In this document: positions 25,157-32,949 of the stretch, in pieces | Position numbering within the stretch: the stretch's first letter is position 1 | Layout of the letters: every line of letters starts with the position of its first letter | Assembly: GCA_947383645.1 (NCBI GenBank) | Contig: CANDEH010000005.1 | Span: 1-61,133, forward strand | DNA from: an uncultured Clostridia bacterium | Lineage (GTDB): Bacteria; Bacillota; Clostridia; Oscillospirales; Oscillospiraceae | Reading direction: 5' to 3' | Length of the DNA stretch: 61,133 bases | The notes under the pieces: model-generated | Told to the model about the DNA's origin: nothing | Databases searched by the model: none | What the model saw: only the letters and a program-made list of their open reading frames with translations | Program-made: the position numbers and the translations under genes

Positions 25157-25903
25157 CTACAGCCGGACAGCCGTCTCTATGGCAATCCGCAGAATCCGCT
25201 CATACTCCCCCGCGGTGGTATAGCCCCAGGTCCGGCCCTCCCAGGCCGCCCCCGCCAGACTGTCCTCGGCGTAGAGGAACTGGTACACCAGCTTCCCCCG
25301 GAACTGCCCCGCGGCCATGAGGGAGGCGCACTCCATCTCCACCGCCACGCAGCCCTCGGCCCGCCGGGCCGCCGCCTTGGCCTCGGTCTCCCGATAGATG
25401 GCGTCGGTGGTCCAGGTTCTCCCCCGGACGTAGGGCAGGCCCAGAGTACCGAACACCTCCGCCAGCCGCCGGGCAGTGGGAATCTCCACATAGTCCGAGG
25501 GGGGCAGATAGTGGAAGCTGGTCCCCTCGTCCCGATAGGCGAAGTCGGGGACAATCAGGTGCCCTGCGGTGAGCCCCGGCGTCAGCGCGCCGCAGCTCCC
25601 GAACACCAGAAGGGTTTTCGCCCCCTTCACCCAGACCTCCTCCGCCAGCCCCACGGCGGCGGGACCGCCAATGGTGGCCAGAAACAGCCCCAATACCTTC
25701 CCACCGCAGTCAAACCGGTAGACGGGACTGATAAAGCTGTCCCCCAGGGTACTCACCGCCTCCGCCTCAGGGTGGAGGCGCAAAAGCGCCTCCACCGCCT
25801 GATGCTGAAAGGTAACAAGCACCGTCTCCGGGAAATTTTCCACCGGCGAAGTGGTGTCCGTGGGATTCAAAATCGCCCGGCTGTCATCAAACTGCAAGCT
25901 CAC
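25157..25903 (-). CDS. Nucleoside phosphorylase family protein (uridine phosphorylase-like)
   Basis: 248 residues of the PNP/UDP superfamily. Motifs: LATIGGPAAVGLAEEV (phosphate-binding side), LLVFGSCGALTPGL, and EMECASL near residue 187, in which the Glu binds the ribose. The start is GTG (25903), overlapping the stop of the oxidoreductase gamma gene by four bases (GTGA), so it is translationally coupled. Base specificity cannot be read from sequence; the usual Asp that marks purine phosphorylases is not obvious. Its place inside a 2-oxoacid oxidoreductase operon is unexplained. Confidence 0.85.
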   Translation of the reverse strand: MSLQFDDSRAILNPTDTTSPVENFPETVLVTFQHQAVEALLRLHPEAEAVSTLGDSFISPVYRFDCGGKVLGLFLATIGGPAAVGLAEEVWVKGAKTLLVFGSCGALTPGLTAGHLIVPDFAYRDEGTSFHYLPPSDYVEIPTARRLAEVFGTLGLPYVRGRTWTTDAIYRETEAKAAARRAEGCVAVEMECASLMAAGQFRGKLVYQFLYAEDSLAGAAWEGRTWGYTTAGEYERILRIAIETAVRL

Positions 25904-26439
25904 CCGGCATAGTCCCGCCCGGCCTCCAGGGCCTTCATATTGAGCCCCACCAGCTCCGGCTTTTTTGCGGGAACCAGCTTCTGCACGGTGACCTCCGTGC
26001 CCTCAAAGCTGAGCTCCGGGTTGTTCTTCAGCACGTGCCCCATCATAATCATGTTGGCCAGCGTCCCCACCCCGGCATCCTTGGCCATCTGGGTGGCGGG
26101 AATGTAGTAGGCGCTGACGTCCGTCCGTGTCACCTTCTCGGCAATCAGGGCGCTGTCCACATAGATCTGCCCCCCGGGCGCCACGGTGTCCACATACTTC
26201 TGCAAGCTGGGCAAATTCATGACAATCAATACATCGGGGTGGGTAATAATGGGCGACCCCACGGGATCATCCGACAAAATCACGCTGCAATTGGCGGTGC
26301 CCCCCCGCATCTCCGGCCCATAGGAGGGCAGCCAGCTCACCTGCAAGTCCTCCAGCAGCCCCTTGTAGGCCAAAAACTTCCCGGCAAACAGAATGCCCTG
26401 CCCGCCGAAGCCGGCAATCAAAATCTGGGTCGTTTTCAT
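25900..26439 (-). CDS. 2-oxoacid:ferredoxin oxidoreductase, gamma subunit
   Basis: 179-residue gamma subunit of a four-subunit 2-oxoacid:acceptor oxidoreductase. The start matches the family (IAGFGGQGILFAGK), and WLPSYGPEMRGGTANC is the conserved CoA-side motif. ATG at 26439 overlaps the beta-subunit stop by four bases; longer upstream starts would run through the beta gene. Together with beta, alpha and ferredoxin subunits, it oxidatively decarboxylates a 2-oxoacid to acyl-CoA, or does the reverse when reduced ferredoxin is available. Confidence 0.94.
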   Translation of the reverse strand: MKTTQILIAGFGGQGILFAGKFLAYKGLLEDLQVSWLPSYGPEMRGGTANCSVILSDDPVGSPIITHPDVLIVMNLPSLQKYVDTVAPGGQIYVDSALIAEKVTRTDVSAYYIPATQMAKDAGVGTLANMIMMGHVLKNNPELSFEGTEVTVQKLVPAKKPELVGLNMKALEAGRDYAG

Positions 26440-27197
26440 TTGCTCTCCGCCTCCTTCCCCGCGCTCCGGTCCTTGTACACGCCTAAGGGGTAGTAGGGAA
26501 TCATATCGCTCTCCACCCACTCCAGAGCCTGCTGGGGCGTCATCCCCCAGTTGGTGGGGCAGGCGGACACCACCTCCACGAGGCTGAACCCCTTCCCCTC
26601 CACCTGGTTCTGGAACGCCTTCAGAATGGCCTTCCCGGCGCTCTTCACGTTCTTCACATTGTTCACCGCCACCCGGGCCACATACTCCGGCCCCTCCAGG
26701 GTACTCAGCAGCTCGCACACCCGGATGGGCCAGCCGCAGTGCTTCACGTCCCGCCCATAGGGGGAGGTCTGGGTCACCTGTCCGGGGAGGGAGGTGGGGG
26801 CCATCTGCCCGCCGGTCATGCCATAGATGGCGTTGTTGACGAAAATAACCGTAATATTCTCATTCCGCGCCGCGGCGTGGACGGTCTCCGCCATGCCGAT
26901 GGAGGCCAGGTCCCCGTCCCCCTGGTAAGTAAAGACGATGTTCTCCGGCCGGCACCGCTTGATGCCGGTGGCGGTGGCGGGGGCCCGCCCGTGGGCGGCC
27001 TCGATCATGTCGCAGGAGAAGTAGTCGTAGGCCATCACCGCGCACCCCACCGGGGCCACGCCGATGGCCTTGCCCTCAATACCCAGCGTGTCGATGGCCT
27101 CGGCCACCAGCCGGTGGATGATGCCGTGGGGGCATCCGGGGCAGTAGTGAAGCACGGCGTTGGTAAGCGCCCTGGGCTTTTCAAATACGATTGCCAT
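26436..27197 (-). CDS. 2-oxoacid:ferredoxin oxidoreductase, beta (TPP-binding) subunit
   Basis: 253 residues. Cysteines in YCPGCPHGI and CAVMAYDYFSCD are at the family positions. The thiamine diphosphate motif is TYQGDGDLASIG...NNAIYGMTGGQ (quoted in parts GDGD and NNAIYGMTGGQ). The last residues overlap the gamma start. Substrate class (branched-chain, 2-oxoglutarate or indolepyruvate) is not fixed by sequence alone, but the neighbouring ilvE and the VorB-type alpha subunit favour branched-chain 2-oxoacids. Confidence 0.94.
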   Translation of the reverse strand: MAIVFEKPRALTNAVLHYCPGCPHGIIHRLVAEAIDTLGIEGKAIGVAPVGCAVMAYDYFSCDMIEAAHGRAPATATGIKRCRPENIVFTYQGDGDLASIGMAETVHAAARNENITVIFVNNAIYGMTGGQMAPTSLPGQVTQTSPYGRDVKHCGWPIRVCELLSTLEGPEYVARVAVNNVKNVKSAGKAILKAFQNQVEGKGFSLVEVVSACPTNWGMTPQQALEWVESDMIPYYPLGVYKDRSAGKEAESK

Positions 27198-27198
27198 C

Positions 27199-28260
27199 TT
27201 AGTTGCCTCCTTTCATGGCGGCGCGGATGCTCTCCAACACCTGCTCCGGGCTGGGGATCATGCCGCCCACCCGGTTGCAGAGGGTCACAGGCCGCCTGCA
27301 CTCCGTGGCCAGACGGACATCCTCCATCATCTGGCCCATATTCATCTCCACGCTGACAAAGGCCTTCACCTGATCCGCCGCGTCCCTGAGAACCTTCCTG
27401 GGGAAGGGCCAAAGCGTAATGGGCCGAATGAGCCCCGCTTTAATCCCCTCCTGCCGCGCGGCGGCCACAGCATTCTTGGCCACCCGGGAGGCAATCCCAA
27501 AGGCCACTACGCCAACCTCCGCGTCATCCATCATGTACGTCTCGTAGAGAACTTCCTTCTCCTCCACGACCTTATATTTCTCATACCGCTCAAAGTTCTT
27601 CCGCTCCAGCACCTCGGGATTTAAGTACAGCGAGTTCACAATATTGTGCTTCCGCTTCCCCTCGGTCCCGGTGAGGGCCCAGGGCTTCTCATAGTGCTCC
27701 ACGGCCACATCCTCAAAGGAGATGGGCTCCATCATCTGCCCGATGGTCCCATCGGCCAGAATCATGGCGATCATACTGTACTTATCCGCCAGATTAAACC
27801 CCTTCACGGTCAAACTGGCCATCTCCTGCACGGAGGCGGGAGCCAGAACAATCATCCGGTAGTCCCCGTGTCCGCCCCCCTTGGTAGCCTGGAAGTAGTC
27901 CGACTGACTGGGCTGAATCCCGCCCAGCCCCGGACCGCCCCGCTGGACGTTGACCACAAAGGCGGGCACATCGGACCCGGCGATGTAACTGAGCCCCTCC
28001 CCCTTCAAAGAGATCCCGGGACTGGAGGAGGAGGTCATCACCCGCATCCCCGCCGCCGCCGCGCCGTAGACCATATTGATGGACGCGATCTCGCTCTCCG
28101 CCTGGAGGAACACCCCGCCGATCTTGGGCATCTTCTTGGCCATATAGGCGGCGATCTCCGTCTGGGGCGTGATGGGATAGCCGAAGTAGTGGCGGCAGCC
28201 GGCCTGAATGGCGGCCTCCGCGATGGCCTCATTGCCCTTCATCAAAACTCTCTCTGCCAT
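27199..28260 (-). CDS. vorB: 2-oxoacid:ferredoxin oxidoreductase, alpha subunit (VorB-type)
   Basis: 353-residue alpha subunit containing the pyrimidine-binding and transketolase C-like domains, the size of proteins named VorB (3-methyl-2-oxobutanoate dehydrogenase) in clostridia. Motifs: AGCRHYFGYPITPQTEI, VMTSSSSPGISLKGEG and QRGGPGLGGIQPSQSDY. The ATG at 28260 is chosen for AAGGAGG five bases upstream, not the earlier in-frame codon at 28281 that would overlap the ferredoxin gene. Two bases separate it from the beta gene. Confidence 0.93.
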   Translation of the reverse strand: MAERVLMKGNEAIAEAAIQAGCRHYFGYPITPQTEIAAYMAKKMPKIGGVFLQAESEIASINMVYGAAAAGMRVMTSSSSPGISLKGEGLSYIAGSDVPAFVVNVQRGGPGLGGIQPSQSDYFQATKGGGHGDYRMIVLAPASVQEMASLTVKGFNLADKYSMIAMILADGTIGQMMEPISFEDVAVEHYEKPWALTGTEGKRKHNIVNSLYLNPEVLERKNFERYEKYKVVEEKEVLYETYMMDDAEVGVVAFGIASRVAKNAVAAARQEGIKAGLIRPITLWPFPRKVLRDAADQVKAFVSVEMNMGQMMEDVRLATECRRPVTLCNRVGGMIPSPEQVLESIRAAMKGGN

Positions 28261-28270
28261 GTTGTCCTCC

Positions 28271-28477
28271 TTATTTCTCAACGGTGATGACGCAGTCGGG
28301 GCACATGGTGGCGCAGAAGGCGCAGCCGATACAGGCCTCCTGATCCGTCATCTCCGCGGGGGAGTACCCCTTCTGATTGATCTTCCCCTGGGCAATGACG
28401 AGGATATGCTTCGGACAAGCCTCCACACACAGCCCGCACCCCTTGCAAAGATCGGTTTGGAACGTTACCTTTGCCAT
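28271..28477 (-). CDS. 2-oxoacid:ferredoxin oxidoreductase, delta (two 4Fe-4S ferredoxin) subunit
   Basis: 68-residue ferredoxin-like subunit with two C-x2-C-x2-C-x3-C clusters (CKGCGLCVEACP and CIGCAFCATMCP). It passes electrons from the thiamine site to free ferredoxin. First gene of the four-subunit set, ten bases before vorB; AAGGAGG precedes the ATG. No convincing own promoter is seen in the 55 bases upstream, so reading from the T-box operon is possible. Confidence 0.95.
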   Translation of the reverse strand: MAKVTFQTDLCKGCGLCVEACPKHILVIAQGKINQKGYSPAEMTDQEACIGCAFCATMCPDCVITVEK

Positions 28478-28532
28478 AGTGACCTCCTTTTTTATTTCAA
28501 CTTGATTATTCTACTGACAGCAATGTGGAATA

Positions 28533-28669
28533 GATAGGAGATAGGAGATAGGAGTTTCGGTGTCCGGCTTACGCCGGACGATTTAAATTGGATTCGCCTG
28601 CGGCGAATACGCCATCTCCCAGTCTCCAGTCAAAAAATGTCTCCTATCTCCTATCTTCTATCTCCTATC
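28533..28669. repeat. Element bounded by inverted GATAGGA heptamer arrays
   Basis: Three direct GATAGGA units (28533-28553) and, 88 bases later, four inverted units TCCTATC, TCCTATC, TTCTATC, TCCTATC (28642-28669). Between them are TTTCGGTGTCC, a hairpin GTCCGGC/GCCGGAC, ACGATTTAAATT and a TTCGCC/GGCGAA hairpin. The right array contains the stop codon of the P-loop gene (28665-28667). The whole could fold into one long stem. Confidence 0.9.
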
Positions 28670-29354
28670 TCTCCCTTCGTTGTTCCGGCAACTCAAACCA
28701 CTTCCCCTGCAACTTCAAGGCCAGCAAAGCCCCCGCCCGCCCCGCGAGCTCCTCCGCTATGCGCTCCTCCGCGCAGGTGAGCCAGAGGGGCAGACCGCTG
28801 AGCCGGCTCAGCTCCTCCATATAGGGGATGGCCTCCAGCACCGTCTCCGGCGTTGTCTCATAACCCAGATTGGCGTTGTTCACAATATCGGTAAACGCCA
28901 GATGTCCCGCCGCCTCGATCTCCCGCATGACCTCCAGCGCCTCCTGGGGCGTTTTCGTCAGCGGACGGCAGGGATTGGCCACGAAGACCATGCGGTAGTC
29001 ATTCTCCTCCCGAATCATCGGCGCGTACCGCCCCAGGGCGTAGGCCCCCCGGTCGTCTCCGCCGATATCCATCACGGCGAACACACTGCGGTCCTCCACC
29101 AGCGAATAGGCCTCCGCCGGCAGGGCCGGCAGGTCCACATTGGTGTTGGCAAACTGCGGCGAAATGAGCCGCACTCCCGCCGCCTCCAGCTCCGCCGCGC
29201 TGTCCTTGGTGCGAAAGTAGGGATTGACAATATCCAAATCCGCAATAGAAACCCTTTTCCCCTCCCCCGCCAGCAGCAGGGCGTAGTTGACAGCAATATT
29301 CGTCTTCCCGGACCCATAGTGCCCGGCAAACAATGTCACGCGCTTATGCTCCAC
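28665..29354 (-). CDS. P-loop ATP-binding protein of unknown function
   Basis: 229-residue SIMIBI/MinD-like ATPase. Walker A is AGHYGSGKTN at about residues 10-18, IADLDIVNPYFR gives the switch I-type region, VMDIGGDDRG the switch II-type region, and FVANPCRP the base-recognition side. Homologues of this small group occur near 2-oxoacid:ferredoxin oxidoreductase genes in anaerobes; role unknown, maturation or regulation is a guess. Start is GTG at 29354 with AAGGGGGG upstream, overlapping the GNAT gene by 11 bases. The stop lies in a GATAGGA repeat. Confidence 0.8.
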   Translation of the reverse strand: MEHKRVTLFAGHYGSGKTNIAVNYALLLAGEGKRVSIADLDIVNPYFRTKDSAAELEAAGVRLISPQFANTNVDLPALPAEAYSLVEDRSVFAVMDIGGDDRGAYALGRYAPMIREENDYRMVFVANPCRPLTKTPQEALEVMREIEAAGHLAFTDIVNNANLGYETTPETVLEAIPYMEELSRLSGLPLWLTCAEERIAEELAGRAGALLALKLQGKWFELPEQRRER

Positions 29355-29841
29355 AAAAGCCCCCCTTTCCCGCGCCTTGCAGCGGTTTTTCCATGATCTC
29401 ATACACCAGCACCACGCCGTTCTCCACCGGCCACCGCTCATGCCGGACCGTGCGGTATCCCCGGTGCTCGTACATCTGACAGGCCGGGAGGGAGGCGTCC
29501 AGCCGCGCGGCGGGGTATTCCCCGGCGATCCGACGCTCCAGCGTGTCCATCAGCAGCGTTCCATAGCCCCGGCCCTGAAAATCGGGCAGGACGTATACCC
29601 TGGTGATGCCCTCCTCCCGCCGGGTCCCGGTGCCGATCAGCTCGCCGTCCAGCCACAGAAGCAGCACATCGGCGCGGCGGATATCCTCCAGGACCGCCGT
29701 CTCGCTGTGGAGGCGGCAGAAGGCGTCCACGATCTCCGGCAGGTAGTACCGGGGATACACCTCCCGGACCGTCCGCCTCACCAGCGCCGCGATCTGTTCC
29801 GCCTGACGCTCCTCCGCCTGCTCTATCGTGACCGTTCCCAT
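29344..29841 (-). CDS. GNAT-family N-acetyltransferase
   Basis: 165 residues with the acetyl-CoA motif RVYVLPDFQGRGYGTLLMD (V-x-P-x-x-Q/R-G-x-G) and a C-terminal ACQMYEHRGYR typical of GNAT folds. Target unknown. It starts three bases past the acyl-CoA ligase stop with only a weak ribosome site (AGTTATAG), so coupling to the ligase is likely. This tight packing puts it under the same T-box. Confidence 0.85.
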   Translation of the reverse strand: MGTVTIEQAEERQAEQIAALVRRTVREVYPRYYLPEIVDAFCRLHSETAVLEDIRRADVLLLWLDGELIGTGTRREEGITRVYVLPDFQGRGYGTLLMDTLERRIAGEYPAARLDASLPACQMYEHRGYRTVRHERWPVENGVVLVYEIMEKPLQGAGKGGFCGA

Positions 29842-29844
29842 AGA

Positions 29845-32136
29845 CTATAACTTGCTGCGAATAATCTTCCCGCTGGTCGTCTTAGGCAGCTCCTCCTTAA
29901 ACACCACAATCCGCGGATACTTATACGGCGCGGTGTGCTGCTTGACGTAGTTCTGAATCTCCTTCTTCAGCTCCTCCGTCCCCTCGGTCCCCTTGGTGAG
30001 CACAATACTGGCCTTCACCACCTGCCCGCGAATCTCGTCCGGCGCGGCGGATACCCCGCACTCCAGCACATAGGGCAGCTCCATGATGACGCTCTCAATC
30101 TCAAAGGGCCCAATCCGGTAGCCGGAGGACTTAATGAGATCATCCACCCGGCCCACGTACCAGAAGTACCCGTCCTCATCCCGCCACGCGGTGTCCCCGG
30201 TGTGGTAGAGCCCGTCGTGCCACGCGGCGTCGGTGCCCCGGGGGTTGTTGTAGTATCCGCGGAACAGCCCGCAGATATCCTCCTTCTCCGCCCGGATGAC
30301 AATCTCGCCCACCTGCCCCACAGGCACGCTCTCCCCCTCGGCATCCACCAAATCCACCGGATACAGGGGCACCGGCTTCCCCATAGACCCCACCTTGGGG
30401 CTCATGCCGATGAGATTCCCGATCATCACCGTGGTCTCGCTCTGCCCGAAGCCCTCCATGACGCTGAGCCCCGTGGCCTTCTGGAACTGGTGGAACACCT
30501 CCGGATTCAGCGCCTCCCCGGCAATGGTGGCGTGCTGAATGCTGGAGAGATCGTACTTCCCGATATCCTCCTTGATAAGCATCCGATACATAGTCGGCGG
30601 CGCGCAGAACGTGGTAATATGGTACTTCTCAAACATCGGCAGAATGTCGTGTGCGTCAAACCGGTCAAAGTCGTAGACAAACACCGCCGCCTCGTTGAGC
30701 CACTGCCCATACAGCTTGCCCCACATACTCTTGGCCCACCCGGTGTCGCTGATCGTCAGATGAAGCCCCTCCGGGTCCACACAGTGCCAGTACTTGGCGG
30801 TAATAAAGTGTCCCAGGGGGTACTTGTGGCAGTGTGCCGCCGCCTTGGGATAGCCGGTGGTGCCGGATGTAAAGAACATCAGCATCAAATCCTCCCCCTG
30901 GGGGGCGTCGTCGGTGCGGGGGAAGGAGGAGCGGAACATGGCGTACTCGCTGTCAAAGTCCCGCCAGCCCTCCCGGACCCCGTTGACTAAAATCTTCGTC
31001 ATCCCGGGACACACCGCCGCCGCGGCCTCCTCCACATGCTCGGGCACGTGGTCGTCCCCGGTGGCGATGACGGCAGTAATCCCGGCGGCCTGGAACCGGT
31101 ACTCCAGATCGTGGGAGAGCATCTGATTGGAAGCCAGCAGCGCCACGGCCCCCAGCTTGTTGAGCCCCATCATGGCAATCCAGAACTGGTAGTGCCGCTT
31201 CAAGATCAGCAGCACCCGGTCCCCCCGCTGAATCCCCAGGGACTTGAAGTAGTTGGCCGCCCGGTTGCTGGCCCGGGAGATATCCTCAAAGGTAAACCGC
31301 CGCTCCACCTTGTTCTTGTCCACGTGGAGCATAGCCAGCTTATCCGGCTTGCGCCGGGCCAGCTCGTCCACCACGTCGAAGGCGAAGTTGAAGTGGTCGG
31401 GATCCTTAAAGGAGATGGACTGGAGGGACCCGTCCTCCCCCTCGCTGACCTCGATAAAGTCCTCCCAAATCCGCTTCTCCTGGACCCCGCCGGTCTCCTG
31501 GGGCCGCCGCTCCAGCTTCTTCTCCCGGGCGGGGAGGGGGATATCCTCCACGGAGTCCAGCACGAAGGCGTAGAAGACGCAGTCCTGCCCGCCGGTGGCG
31601 ATCATGCCGTGGGGGGCGGTGGAGTTGTAGTAGATGGTGTCGCCGGGGTTCAAAATCTCGATGTGCTCCCCCACCTGGACCTTCAGCTGGCCGGAGAGGA
31701 CGATGTCGCACTCCTGCCCGCTGTGGCTGGTAATCTCGATGGGCCGGAGCTGTGCCTCGTCGCTGTACTCGGCCAGGACGTAGAGGGGCTGCGCCACCCT
31801 CTTTTTAAAGTGGGGGGCCATGTTGAAGTAGGTCATGCCGTGGGCGTGCTCCACGTGCTGGCCCTCCCCGGCCCGGGTGAGGGTGTAGTTGGCCAGCCGG
31901 GGGCTGGAGCCCTCGATGATATCCGTCACGTCCACGTGGAAGATCTGGGCGCAGCGGTAGATGAAGGCGAAGTTCAGATCGCACTCCCCGGCCTCGCAGG
32001 CGCGGTACTCCTCCAGAGAGATGCCGGTCTCCCCGGCCATATAGTCCTCGTCGAGGCCCTCGATCTCCCGCAGGTCCCGGATACGGGCGGCCATCTCCTG
32101 AAGTTTTAGGTCAAGGCTGTTCATTGCAGGCTTCAT
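29845..32136 (-). CDS. XRE-cupin-AMP-forming acyl-CoA ligase fusion
   Basis: 763 residues with three parts in one frame. About 10-70: XRE-type helix-turn-helix (ARIRDLREIEGLDEDYMA...ETGISLEEYRACEAG). About 115-200: cupin with HSGQECDIVLSG and NPGDTIYYNSTAPHG. About 240-760: AMP-forming acyl-CoA/acetate synthetase of the medium-chain type, with TSGTTGYP (TSGTTG at 423-428), YHTGDTAWRDEDGYFWYVGR and the C-terminal catalytic Lys in TTSGKIIRSKL. It makes acyl-CoA from a carboxylic acid, ATP and CoA; its substrate may be sensed by the cupin. The ATG at 32136 has GGAGGAG upstream and follows the T-box leader. The specifier codon (valine) and nearby vorB and ilvE suggest a branched short-chain acid such as isobutyrate as substrate; this is inference. 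Confidence 0.9.
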   Translation of the reverse strand: MKPAMNSLDLKLQEMAARIRDLREIEGLDEDYMAGETGISLEEYRACEAGECDLNFAFIYRCAQIFHVDVTDIIEGSSPRLANYTLTRAGEGQHVEHAHGMTYFNMAPHFKKRVAQPLYVLAEYSDEAQLRPIEITSHSGQECDIVLSGQLKVQVGEHIEILNPGDTIYYNSTAPHGMIATGGQDCVFYAFVLDSVEDIPLPAREKKLERRPQETGGVQEKRIWEDFIEVSEGEDGSLQSISFKDPDHFNFAFDVVDELARRKPDKLAMLHVDKNKVERRFTFEDISRASNRAANYFKSLGIQRGDRVLLILKRHYQFWIAMMGLNKLGAVALLASNQMLSHDLEYRFQAAGITAVIATGDDHVPEHVEEAAAAVCPGMTKILVNGVREGWRDFDSEYAMFRSSFPRTDDAPQGEDLMLMFFTSGTTGYPKAAAHCHKYPLGHFITAKYWHCVDPEGLHLTISDTGWAKSMWGKLYGQWLNEAAVFVYDFDRFDAHDILPMFEKYHITTFCAPPTMYRMLIKEDIGKYDLSSIQHATIAGEALNPEVFHQFQKATGLSVMEGFGQSETTVMIGNLIGMSPKVGSMGKPVPLYPVDLVDAEGESVPVGQVGEIVIRAEKEDICGLFRGYYNNPRGTDAAWHDGLYHTGDTAWRDEDGYFWYVGRVDDLIKSSGYRIGPFEIESVIMELPYVLECGVSAAPDEIRGQVVKASIVLTKGTEGTEELKKEIQNYVKQHTAPYKYPRIVVFKEELPKTTSGKIIRSKL

Positions 32137-32164
32137 ATGACTCCTCCTGTGCTCTCCGGGACGA

Positions 32165-32463
32165 CAAAAAACCCGTCCCAAAGATATGGTAAAATCTTTG
32201 AGACGAGTAAATAACATTACCCGCGGTACCACTCAAATTGCGCGCCGCAAGGCGCACCGCTCGTCGGGCTCCAGCAAGCCCTATGCCTTCACGCAGCAGT
32301 CACGGGAAGGGTCTACTTGCCGCGGCGGCCGCGGGGTTCTTCCTTCCAGCTCAGGAGTTACAAACCTGCGGGGCTGTCTTTGTGGCTTGCACCTGCCGCC
32401 ACTTCTCTGAAAGACGCGCCGCGCCGTCCTCTCCGTCATCGCTTTTCCTCATATTCAACTGTG
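32165..32463 (-). promoter_or_regulatory. T-box riboswitch, specifier read as GUA (valine)
   Basis: Minus-strand leader. Stem I shows an AGAGA bulge, then a hairpin with GUGGC/GCCAC arms and the canonical distal loop GGCAGGUGCAA. The specifier side reads GUA-A-CUCC-UGAGC, in the register of the glyQS leader (specifier, A, stem, UGAGC), so GUA (32359-32361) is the codon. The T-box core is TGGTACCGCGGG (complement of 32220-32231). The terminator is CGTCTCAAAGAT/ATCTTTGGGACG (32174-32205) followed by GGTTTTTT. Uncharged tRNA would stabilise the antiterminator and switch on the downstream ligase. The T-box call is firm; the specifier register is less so. Confidence 0.92.
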
Positions 32464-32469
32464 CTTATG

Positions 32470-32498
32470 ATGTTACCACATCTTTCGCGGCAGGTCAA
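32470..32498 (-). promoter_or_regulatory. Promoter of the T-box operon
   Basis: Minus strand: TTGACC (complement of 32493-32498), 17 bases, TAACAT (complement of 32470-32475); start near 32463, just before Stem I. Confidence 0.75.
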
Positions 32499-32595
32499 GT
32501 GTAAATTTTTCGCACACCGCGGAAAATCATTCCCGGCAAAAGCGCCTCTCCGGCGGCGCAGCCCCGGAAAAAACCGCTGTGCGCCGCAAAAGGAA

Positions 32596-32624
32596 TTGCA
32601 TTTTCCCAAATTGTATTATATAAT
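32596..32624 (+). promoter_or_regulatory. Promoter of the citramalate lyase/mesaconase operon
   Basis: TTGCAT (32596-32601), 17-base spacer, TATAAT (32619-32624). The -10 lies in a perfect 12-base palindrome TATTATATAATA, which could also be an operator. Divergent to the T-box promoter 100 bases away. Confidence 0.8.
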
Positions 32625-32679
32625 ATCGCCATATTGTTACAGCAACATTTAAATTAACAAACAAGGAGGCGGTCAAGCA

Positions 32680-32949
32680 ATGGACAACCTGCATGCGGCG
32701 TCCGCGGGGACGCTGGAATCCAGCGACGCCTATGTGGAGATCGAACCTGCTCCCGAAGGGATCCAGATCCACCTGGAGTCCGTCGTTCTGGAGCGCTTTG
32801 GCGAGGCCATCAAGTCCACCGTTCGGGAGGTTCTGGCAGACCTGCACGTCACCGGCGCCAGTATCCGCGTGGTGGACCGGGGCGCCCTGGACTGCGTGAT
32901 CCGGGCCCGGGTGGAGACCGCCGTCCGCCGGGGAAGGGGGGAGTGCTGA
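32680..32949 (+). CDS. citD: Citrate/citramalate lyase acyl carrier protein (gamma subunit)
   Basis: 89 residues. Carries the 2'-(5''-triphosphoribosyl)-3'-dephospho-CoA prosthetic group on Ser14 in AGTLESSDAYVEI, the CitD attachment motif. It is the first gene of citDEF; AAGGAGG lies ten bases upstream and its stop overlaps the citE start by one base (TGATG). In this locus the lyase most likely cleaves (S)-citramalate to acetate and pyruvate in glutamate fermentation; the CitD/E/F family covers both substrates and sequence by eye does not separate them. Confidence 0.93.
   Translation: MDNLHAASAGTLESSDAYVEIEPAPEGIQIHLESVVLERFGEAIKSTVREVLADLHVTGASIRVVDRGALDCVIRARVETAVRRGRGEC

Noticed and set aside
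28533..28669. Possible CRISPR array from short regular repeats
   Set aside because: Units are contiguous heptamers with no unique spacers and no cas genes; they are tandem/inverted heptamer arrays.
32449..32660. Cobalamin riboswitch expected near the B12-dependent glutamate mutase and acs genes
   Set aside because: No cobalamin-box-like sequence was seen upstream of citD, glmS or the acs cluster; only the T-box leader is supported.
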